Assembly (NCBI GenBank): GCA_019420265.1
Contig: JAHZHM010000029.1
Span: 1 to 7,839 of the forward strand
Reading direction: 5' to 3'
Length of the DNA stretch: 7,839 bases
DNA from: Clostridiales bacterium
Lineage (GTDB): Bacteria; Bacillota; Clostridia; Christensenellales; Christensenellaceae
Below are positions 1 through 5,459 of the stretch, one piece after another. Every line of letters begins with the position of its first letter. Position 1 is the first letter of the stretch. The notes under the pieces were generated by a model. The model saw only the letters and a program-made list of their open reading frames with translations. It searched no databases and had not been told where the DNA came from. The position numbers and the translations under genes are program-made.

Positions 1-263
1 AGATCCGGGTAGAAATAGTTTTTGCGATCCTGCTTGGAAAATTCGGCGATGCTGCAATTCGTCGCAAGGCCGGCGCGCACCGCATATTCCACCACTTTCT
101 CATTGAGCACAGGCAGCACCCCCGGCATCCCCATGCAAACCGGGCAGCACTGCGTATTAGGCTGGGCGCCAAAAGCCGTAGAGCAACCGCAGAAAATCTT
201 GCTCTTTGTTTTCAGCTCCACATGCACTTCCACGCCGATGACCATCTCAAAATCTTTTTTCAT
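1..263 (-). CDS. gatB: Asp/Glu-tRNA amidotransferase subunit B, N-terminal part (cut by window edge)
   Basis: GatB is the kinase-like subunit of GatCAB. It binds the misacylated tRNA and phosphorylates the Asp (or Glu) side chain before amidation with ammonia from GatA. Only the first 87 codons are in the window; the gene runs off the low-coordinate end. The translation begins [20 protein letters not shown], the typical GatB opening. E12 and H14 match the conserved Glu-x-His that lies in the Mg/ATP site of characterised GatB proteins. C25, C27, C40 and C43 (CGC ... CPVC) form the conserved zinc-binding set, followed by the MGMPG motif. The start at 263 has a GGGAG ribosome binding site 7 nt upstream. 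It overlaps the gatA stop in an ATGA (263-260), so translation is probably coupled to gatA. Family assignment is firm; nothing can be said about the missing tail domain. Confidence 0.96.
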   Translation of the reverse strand, partial: MKKDFEMVIGVEVHVELKTKSKIFCGCSTAFGAQPNTQCCPVCMGMPGVLPVLNEKVVEYAVRAGLATNCSIAEFSKQDRKNYFYPD

Positions 264-1702
264 CTTGCCGCTCCCTTCTCCTGCTCAAAGGCATATGCCA
301 CCTGGTATAACTCCGCCTCGCCAAAGGCTCTGCCAATCAGCTGCATACCAATGGGCAGGCCCGCCGCATCCTTTCCGCAGGGCAGCGAGAGCGCGGGCAG
401 CCCCGCGATATTGACGGGCACCGTGTAGATATCCCCAAGATACATCTGGAGCGGATCCCCGGTTTTCTCCCCCAGGCGGTAGGCCGTCGTCGGGGCGACG
501 GGAGAAAGAATCATATCGCATGTTTTCAAAACGCGCTCAAACTCCCGCCCAATCAGCGTGCGCACTTCCAGCGCCTTCTTATAGTAAGCATCGTAGTAGC
601 CTGCCGACAACACGAAACTGCCCAGCATGATCCTGCGCTTGACCTCCGCGCCAAACCCTTCGCTGCGCGAGCGCTCGTAGAGCTGCTCAATTCCATCAAA
701 ATTTTCCGAACGGAAGCCGTATTTGATGCCGTCGAACCGCGCCAGATTGGAAGAAGCCTCGGCAGAGGAGATGACGTAATAGGCGGGCAGCGCGTTTTTG
801 AGCGCCGGCATGCTCACCTGCACGATCTCCGCTCCCTGCTGTTCCATGGTTTTTGCCGCGTCCAAAATGCTCTGGCGGATTTCGCTTTGCAGCCCTTCCC
901 CAAAAAACTCCTCGGGCAGCGCAATTTTCATGCCCCGGATGGGTCTGCCCAGCTTCTCACCATAATCCCCGTATTCGCGCGAAACACTGGTCGCATCTCG
1001 CTTATCATGCCCGGCAATGGCCGAGAGCACCAGCGCCGAATCCCGGACGTCCCTCGTCAGCGGCCCGATCTGATCGAGAGAGGATGCAAAGGCGATCAGG
1101 CCATAGCGCGAGACTGCGCCATACGTCGGCTTCATGCCGATCACCCCGCAAAAAGCTGCCGGCTGGCGAATCGAGCCGCCTGTATCCGAGCCCAGCGAAA
1201 AAACTGCCTCGCCCGCCGCAACTGCCGCGGCACTGCCTCCCGAGCTGCCCCCCGGAACACGCTCCAGGTTGACTGGATTTTTCGTCGGATGGAAATAGGA
1301 GTTTTCCGTGCTGGAGCCCATGGCAAATTCATCCATATTCAGCTTGCCCAGCAGCACGCTATCCCGCAATTTTTCCGCCACAAACGCATCATAGGGCGGG
1401 ACAAAATGCTCCAGCATCCGGGAGGCGCAGGTCGTCCGAATGCCCTTGGTGCAGAGGTTATCCTTCAGCGCCATAGGGATGCCCGCCAGCGCCCCTAACC
1501 GCTCGCCTTTTGCCCGGCGCGCATCCATTTCCTGTGCCTGTTTCTTTGCGCGCTCGGCCTCTATCAAAAGGTAGGCGCCCACTTCCGCTTCTCTTTTTTC
1601 AATTTCCGCCAGGTATGCCTCTGTGGCCTCTAGTGCGCCCAGTTGGCCCTGCTCCATCTGCTTTTGCATTTCATAAGCGCTCAGCTTTAAAATATCGCTC
1701 AT
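260..1702 (-). CDS. gatA: Asp/Glu-tRNA amidotransferase subunit A (glutaminase, amidase family)
   Basis: GatA hydrolyses glutamine and channels the ammonia to GatB, which converts Asp-tRNA(Asn) or Glu-tRNA(Gln) to the amide. The 480-residue protein is a full amidase-signature enzyme. The Ser-cisSer-Lys triad is visible: K80 in ALKDN, S153 in GGSSGGS and S177 in [12 protein letters not shown]. The SRSEGFG and KRRIMLG segments (about 346-361) and D424 in the [14 protein letters not shown] stretch match the glutamine-binding region of the Staphylococcus aureus enzyme. The spacing from K80 to S153 is two residues shorter than in S. aureus GatA, because the segment [10 protein letters not shown] lacks two residues near position 113. 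The C-terminus (EKGAAR) is also slightly short; the family is usually about 485-490. The start at 1702 is set by AGGAGG (1716-1711), 8 nt upstream, which overlaps the stop codon of aspS-gatC. The 3' end overlaps gatB by 4 nt. Same operon as its neighbours. Confidence 0.97.
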   Translation of the reverse strand: MSDILKLSAYEMQKQMEQGQLGALEATEAYLAEIEKREAEVGAYLLIEAERAKKQAQEMDARRAKGERLGALAGIPMALKDNLCTKGIRTTCASRMLEHFVPPYDAFVAEKLRDSVLLGKLNMDEFAMGSSTENSYFHPTKNPVNLERVPGGSSGGSAAAVAAGEAVFSLGSDTGGSIRQPAAFCGVIGMKPTYGAVSRYGLIAFASSLDQIGPLTRDVRDSALVLSAIAGHDKRDATSVSREYGDYGEKLGRPIRGMKIALPEEFFGEGLQSEIRQSILDAAKTMEQQGAEIVQVSMPALKNALPAYYVISSAEASSNLARFDGIKYGFRSENFDGIEQLYERSRSEGFGAEVKRRIMLGSFVLSAGYYDAYYKKALEVRTLIGREFERVLKTCDMILSPVAPTTAYRLGEKTGDPLQMYLGDIYTVPVNIAGLPALSLPCGKDAAGLPIGMQLIGRAFGEAELYQVAYAFEQEKGAAR

Positions 1703-1714
1703 CTCTTCCGCCTC

Positions 1715-3787
1715 CTACTCGATCACCTGGGGGACCATCAAATACCCATCCTGCGCGCTGGGCGCATTCTCCAGCAGCTGCTCTCTTGGCATACTGGGCA
1801 GCACCTCGTCTTTGCGCAAAACATTCTGCATGGGCAGGATATGCGCTGCCGGCGGCACACCCACCGTATCGATTGCCGCCAGCTGATCCGCAAAGGCGAT
1901 AATGGCAGAAAGCTCTCCCTCCATCGCTTTCTCTTCCTCGGGGGAAAGCGCCAGCTTGGAAAGCCGGGCAACTTTTTTCACATCGATTCTTTTTTTGCTG
2001 CGCTGCTGCGCCTGTTTGCCTTCTTCCCGGAAGCTTTGCCCCAGCCCCAACACTTCCAACTGCTCTTCGCTGACATAGTCCGGCGCCATGGTCATCGGGC
2101 AGGCAGCATCCTTGGTTTTGGGAAAAGCCGTTACATCCCGCAGCGATTCTGCCCCCAAAAGCAGCATAGCCAGGCGGTCTAGCCCAAAGGCAAAGCCGCC
2201 GTGCGGCGGTGTGCCATAGCCAAAGGCATCCACTAAGAAGCCAAACTTCTCTTGAATCTGCTCCTCCGAAAAACCCAGCGCCTGGAACATGGCTTGCTGC
2301 ACCGCCTGATCATGAATGCGAATGCTGCCGCTGCCCAGCTCGGTTCCATTGAGCACAACATCATAAGCCTGGGCGCGCACCTTTTCCGGCGCGGTTTTGA
2401 GATACTGCAAATCCTCTGAGTAAGGCATGGTGAAGGGGTGGTGCGTCGCGACATAACGGCGCTCCTCCTGCGAATACTCAAATTCCGGGAAATCCGTCAC
2501 CAGCAGAAACTGATAATCCCCCTCCTTGCGCAGATTCAGCAGCTCGGCCAGCGTCAGCCGCAGTCCGCCCAGCACCCGGCGCACCACAGCCAGCTGATCG
2601 GCGCAGAAGAGAATAAAATCTCCCGGCTGCGCGCCTGTTTTTTGGATGATCGCCTGGATCTCCTCCGGCTTAAAATATTTGGTGAGAATCGAGTAAATCT
2701 CGCCATCTTCTCTCAGCGCGATCCACGCCATGCCCTTGGCGCCCAAGCGCTGGGCTTTGGCCGTCAGCTCCTCAATCGTGCTTCGGGTAAAGGCCGCGCC
2801 GCCCGGAATGCAGAGCGCGCGCACCACGCCGCCCGCTTCCGTGACACTGCGAAACACGCCAAAGCTGCAGGTTTTGGCAATCTCCGTCAGCTCAATGATG
2901 GGCAGGCCAAAGCGCAGATCCGGCTTATCCGTCCCGTAGAGATCCATGGCCTGCTGCCAGGTCAGCCGCGGAAATTTCTCTGCAACCTCAATGCCCATCA
3001 CGCTGCGCATGAGGTATTGGAACATCTGCTCCAAATGCGCCAGCACATCCTCCTGCTCCACGAACGAGAGCTCCATATCCACCTGGGTAAATTCCGGCTG
3101 GCGGTCTGCCCGCAAATCCTCATCCCGGAAACACCGGGCAATCTGATAGTATTTATCCATACCGCCCACCATGAGCAGCTGCTTGAAAATCTGCGGCGAT
3201 TGGGGCAGCGCATAAAATGCGCCTGGATGCACTCGGCTGGGCACCAGATAGTCCCGCGCACCTTCGGGCGTGCTCTTGGTCAAAATGGGCGTTTCCACCT
3301 CGATAAAGCCCGCATCATCCAAATAATCCCGCACAGCTCTGGCCAGTTTGTGGCGGAAGCGCAGGTTCTTTTGCATCTGCTCTCTGCGCAAATCCAGATA
3401 GCGGTATTTGAGCCGCAGCTCTTCTTTCACCTCGCCCGCCTCGGCCATCTGAAAAGGCAGCGCTTTGGAGGTGGAGAGAACTTTCAGCCGCTCGGCACGC
3501 AGCTCGATGGTGCCTGTTTTCAGCTTGGGGTTATAGGTCTGCTCATCGCGGATCTCAATTTTCCCGGAAACCTCAATGACGGATTCGTTCCGGAGCGCCT
3601 CGGCCTGGGAAAAGCCCTCGCCCAGCAGCTGCTTATTGCAGACTACCTGCAAAACGCCCTCTCTATCCCGCAGATCCAGGAAAATGACGCCGCCCATATC
3701 CCGCTTGGTCGCCACCCAGCCAGCCGCCGTCGCCTGCCGGCCGACATAGTCTTCTGTAAATTCCCCGCAATACTGTGTCCTTCTCAT
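1715..3787 (-). CDS. aspS-gatC: Fusion protein: aspartyl-tRNA synthetase joined to GatC
   Basis: One 690-codon frame joins two enzymes of the Asn-tRNA(Asn) pathway. Residues 1-105 are the OB-fold anticodon-binding domain. The class II catalytic core follows, with the flipping loop TKSTPEGARDYLVPSR (170-185), motif 2 FRDEDLRADRQPEF (220-233), a GAD insertion at about 290-400, and motif 3 GLDRL (535-539). After a polar linker (about 573-599), residues 600-690 align along their whole length with GatC: KRIDVKKVARLSKLAL at the start, HILPMQNVLRKDEV in the middle and DGYLMVPQVIE at the end. Free AspRS is about 590 residues and GatC about 95, so both halves look complete. The start at 3787 is chosen because AAGGAG lies 6 nt upstream; the frame is open upstream to 3871, but that stretch is T-box RNA. 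Pairing with GatCAB implies a non-discriminating AspRS that charges tRNA(Asn) with Asp; this is inference. The junction contains an A7 run (1996-1990), so an indel artefact should be kept in mind. Confidence 0.93.
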   Translation of the reverse strand: MRRTQYCGEFTEDYVGRQATAAGWVATKRDMGGVIFLDLRDREGVLQVVCNKQLLGEGFSQAEALRNESVIEVSGKIEIRDEQTYNPKLKTGTIELRAERLKVLSTSKALPFQMAEAGEVKEELRLKYRYLDLRREQMQKNLRFRHKLARAVRDYLDDAGFIEVETPILTKSTPEGARDYLVPSRVHPGAFYALPQSPQIFKQLLMVGGMDKYYQIARCFRDEDLRADRQPEFTQVDMELSFVEQEDVLAHLEQMFQYLMRSVMGIEVAEKFPRLTWQQAMDLYGTDKPDLRFGLPIIELTEIAKTCSFGVFRSVTEAGGVVRALCIPGGAAFTRSTIEELTAKAQRLGAKGMAWIALREDGEIYSILTKYFKPEEIQAIIQKTGAQPGDFILFCADQLAVVRRVLGGLRLTLAELLNLRKEGDYQFLLVTDFPEFEYSQEERRYVATHHPFTMPYSEDLQYLKTAPEKVRAQAYDVVLNGTELGSGSIRIHDQAVQQAMFQALGFSEEQIQEKFGFLVDAFGYGTPPHGGFAFGLDRLAMLLLGAESLRDVTAFPKTKDAACPMTMAPDYVSEEQLEVLGLGQSFREEGKQAQQRSKKRIDVKKVARLSKLALSPEEEKAMEGELSAIIAFADQLAAIDTVGVPPAAHILPMQNVLRKDEVLPSMPREQLLENAPSAQDGYLMVPQVIE

Positions 3788-3817
3788 CGCTTGCTCCTTC
3801 TGCCCGTTTTTGCAAAT

Positions 3818-3853
3818 AAAAAAGCTTTTCCTCCCTGATAGGGACGAAAAGCT
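3818..3853 (-). terminator. T-box-controlled intrinsic terminator
   Basis: The arms AGCTTTTC and GAAAAGCT, plus inner TCCC/GGGA, form a hairpin followed by six Ts (3823-3818). It directly follows the GGGTGGTACCGCGGAAA element, so the antiterminator and terminator are mutually exclusive. It ends about 30 nt before the aspS start codon. Confidence 0.93.
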
Positions 3854-4080
3854 CTGTTTCCGCGGTACCACCCAAATAGATAGAAAATTCTATCCGCTCA
3901 TCCGGATACGCCCAAAGGGATATCCTGCGGCGATAACGCTCCGCCTGCGTCTCGGCCTACTCGCGCTCTTTCGGCCCAGCGGCTCCCGGATGTTCTTCAG
4001 CGAAAAATCCGCGCCCGGCTCGCACCACCCCGGGCTCTCTTTGGCTACCATTTCCGCATACTCTTCCGATCCATGCCTTT
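3818..4080 (-). promoter_or_regulatory. T-box leader of the aspS-gatC-gatA-gatB operon, probable Asn specifier
   Basis: T-box RNAs bind a specific tRNA through a specifier codon and let transcription continue only if that tRNA is uncharged. Hallmarks in transcript order: outer stem GGC/GCC (4077-4075 with 3983-3981) and a kink-turn-like GGA/GA; lower stem UCGGA/UCCGG (4069-4065 with 3990-3986); AGUA box (4062-4059) facing GAA (3998-3996); AGAGAG and GGUGCGAGCC distal loop elements (about 4040-4018); an AU-rich hairpin (3893-3878); and the invariant T-box GGGTGGTACCGCG (3873-3861), which pairs with the tRNA acceptor end. The specifier is best read as AAC (3994-3992, Asn), followed by a purine as in known T-boxes. 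Reading by distance from the GAA instead gives GAA (Glu, 3995-3993). No GAC (Asp) is present at this site. The T-box identity is firm; the specifier is an inference from hand folding. Confidence 0.96.
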
Positions 4081-4086
4081 GTTCAA

Positions 4087-4114
4087 ATTATATCGTTATT
4101 TTGCAATTTGTCAA
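4087..4114 (-). promoter_or_regulatory. Promoter of the aspS-gatC operon
   Basis: A perfect -35 TTGACA (4114-4109) and perfect -10 TATAAT (4092-4087) are separated by 16 bp. Transcription should begin near 4080, exactly where the T-box stem I begins. The -35 starts only 6 nt after the eamA stop codon. Confidence 0.9.
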
Positions 4115-4120
4115 GATATT

Positions 4121-5044
4121 TTATGCAAGTTCTTGCTCTTCGGCTTCATTTTCTTCCTGAGCGGGTTTTGCTTTTTTGCGTAAAAACTGCAGTTTTGTCT
4201 CGGAAATGATGACGGCCAAAAACACCAATATGAATCCGATCACGAGCTTTGCCGTCATTTTTTCGCCATAGAACAGCGCCGAGAACAATACGCCGAACAC
4301 AGATTCCAGGCTCAAAATGATGGAAGCCGTGGCCGGGTGCGTATATTTCTGCCCAATGGTCTGCAAAAGCAAGCCACCGCCCGTCGCCGCGGCTCCCAGG
4401 AAAATGACCGCCCAGATGGCATCCGCTCCAACCTGCACGCTGGTCGTCTCGAACAGCGCGGCAGCAACCCAGGAGCAGATGGCTGCTGTGCCGAATTGCA
4501 GAATCGTCAGCAAAATGGCATCTCTTCCCCTGGATGCCTTTGCCACGACAACCATGTGCACCGCATAGAACACGCCGCCCAGCAGCGTCAGCGCATCGCC
4601 AACGCCGATGGAAAAATCGTCCGTCAGCGAAATCAGCCCAATGCCCAAAATGCAGATGAAAGCTGCAGCAATATTATAGAGATCCGGCGCTTTTTTCTCC
4701 GTCAGCCAATAGAGGAAAGGCACGATAACACAGTAAATCGCCGTCAAAAAGGCATTTTTTCCCGGCGTGGTAAACTGAATGCCGATGGTCTGCACACAGT
4801 AAGCCAAAAAGAGCACAATTCCCATCAGCGCTCCTCGCCAAAGATAACCCCAATCTAGCTTCTTCCAGCAGCGGAAGCATACCAGCCCCAGCAGCACAAA
4901 AGCGATGGAAAACCGCCACGCCAAAAGCAGGTTGGGCGGGAAGGCATCCACAGTATTTTTGACGATAAAAAAAGTTCCTCCCCAGACAATCGCTGCCACA
5001 AGCAGCGCCAGAGAAGACCACTTTTGCTTTTGTTTTTCCTTCAT
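4121..5044 (-). CDS. EamA/DMT-superfamily permease
   Basis: This is an inner-membrane transporter of the drug/metabolite transporter superfamily; the substrate cannot be told from sequence. The 307-residue protein has the expected ten hydrophobic segments: about residues 10-29, 39-58, 72-91, 98-116, 124-142, 149-168, 178-197, 210-228, 241-264 and 270-288. They are arranged as two EamA halves. The first helix carries the family motif AAIVWGGTFFIVK, and the second half has the typical SLESVFGVLFSALFYGEK segment ahead of the last helix. The C-terminal tail is short, first basic (RKKAKP) then acidic (EENEAEEQE). The start at 5044 is preferred because AAGGAG (5058-5053) lies 8 nt upstream; the ATG at 5050 is only 2 nt from it, and the frame further up crosses the promoter. 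It is followed without a terminator by the aspS promoter, so it may feed some transcripts into the T-box. Related exporters move amino acids or metabolites, but no link to Asn or Gln is shown. Confidence 0.9.
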   Translation of the reverse strand: MKEKQKQKWSSLALLVAAIVWGGTFFIVKNTVDAFPPNLLLAWRFSIAFVLLGLVCFRCWKKLDWGYLWRGALMGIVLFLAYCVQTIGIQFTTPGKNAFLTAIYCVIVPFLYWLTEKKAPDLYNIAAAFICILGIGLISLTDDFSIGVGDALTLLGGVFYAVHMVVVAKASRGRDAILLTILQFGTAAICSWVAAALFETTSVQVGADAIWAVIFLGAAATGGGLLLQTIGQKYTHPATASIILSLESVFGVLFSALFYGEKMTAKLVIGFILVFLAVIISETKLQFLRKKAKPAQEENEAEEQELA

Positions 5045-5171
5045 TTGCATTTCTCCTTCAAAAATTCTGTCTCCACCAGCTTTGCCTTCGCCAAAAAGGC
5101 AAAAGAAAAACAGGAATCTTTTTTTCCGGAAAGCCGCAAAAGAAGCGCATCTGTTTTGGTGTGTCTTTTCA

Positions 5172-5201
5172 ATTATAAGCACCCGGGCGAGCCTCTGTCA
5201 A
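5172..5201 (-). promoter_or_regulatory. Promoter of the EamA permease gene
   Basis: TTGACA (5201-5196) and TATAAT (5177-5172) are separated by 18 bp on the minus strand, both perfect. The start of transcription should be near 5165, giving an untranslated leader of about 120 nt that holds one 8-bp hairpin (5103-5081) without a T tract. Confidence 0.82.
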
Positions 5202-5343
5202 CCCCGGAGCCCTGTCTGCAAGAAAACCGCTCTATCAATTGCAAGTTTCCGCTCTTTTGATTTCATTTACCGCTTCTTTTCTCAGAAAAATACGTTATTT
5301 TTGCAATTTTCTAATTTTGCCCTGCAAAATTTTATAAAAAATA
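5202..5343. other. AT-rich region between divergent promoters
   Basis: This is the gap between the -35 boxes of the divergent eamA and glnN promoters. I see no gene in it. It is AT-rich toward glnN, with an A/T tract just before the glnN -35 that could act as an UP element. TTGCAA palindromes occur at 5240-5245 and 5301-5306. The second lies in a 17-nt stretch (5293-5309) nearly identical to the spacer of the aspS promoter. With the leaders on each side, the whole gene-free stretch runs from 5045 to 5459. Confidence 0.55.
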
Positions 5344-5372
5344 TTGACACACAAATCGGGTTGCGCTATACT
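5344..5372 (+). promoter_or_regulatory. Promoter of glnN
   Basis: TTGACA (5344-5349) and TATACT (5367-5372) are separated by 17 bp, an almost ideal housekeeping promoter. Transcription should begin near 5379, leaving a leader of about 80 nt before the start codon. Confidence 0.88.
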
Positions 5373-5387
5373 TTGAATATAGACAGC

Positions 5388-5426
5388 AAAGGCGCTGCAG
5401 ATTGATTCTGTTGGCGCCTTTTCTTA
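5388..5426 (+). promoter_or_regulatory. Terminator-like hairpin in the glnN leader (possible attenuator)
   Basis: The arms AAAGGCGC (5388-5395) and GCGCCTTT (5414-5421) are perfectly complementary. An inner CAGA/TCTG stem closes a TTGAT loop. The 3' arm runs into TTTTCTTAT, a modest T tract. It starts about 9 nt after the predicted transcript start, and no plus-strand gene upstream would need a terminator. It could attenuate glnN transcription or protect the 5' end of the mRNA. I see no clear alternative antiterminator pairing. Confidence 0.6.
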
Positions 5427-5459
5427 TAACCATTTTTAATTTATTTAGGAGGAAATGTT

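Noticed and set aside
1983..1998. Programmed -1 ribosomal frameshift at the A7G slippery sequence
   Set aside because: The zero frame already encodes full GatC, so a -1 shift would only destroy it, and no stimulatory structure is evident. Only loss of one A gives a sensible product, reported separately.
2438..3838. A 466-codon open frame on the plus strand opposite aspS
   Set aside because: It lies fully antisense to a well-conserved synthetase, has no recognisable domain and no ribosome binding site. It is a by-product of the codon bias of the real gene.
3788..3871. Upstream extension of the aspS frame by 28 codons starting at 3871
   Set aside because: The extension covers the T-box sequence and terminator, which function as RNA. 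The start at 3787 has a good ribosome binding site and matches the usual AspRS N-terminus.
5045..5182. Upstream extension of the EamA permease frame to 5182
   Set aside because: The ATG at 5182 lies upstream of the -10 box of the predicted promoter and would not be in the transcript; the family begins near the 5044 start.
4905..5405. A 166-codon plus-strand frame across the eamA 5' end and the intergenic region
   Set aside because: It is antisense to eamA, crosses both divergent promoters, is low in complexity and resembles no known protein.
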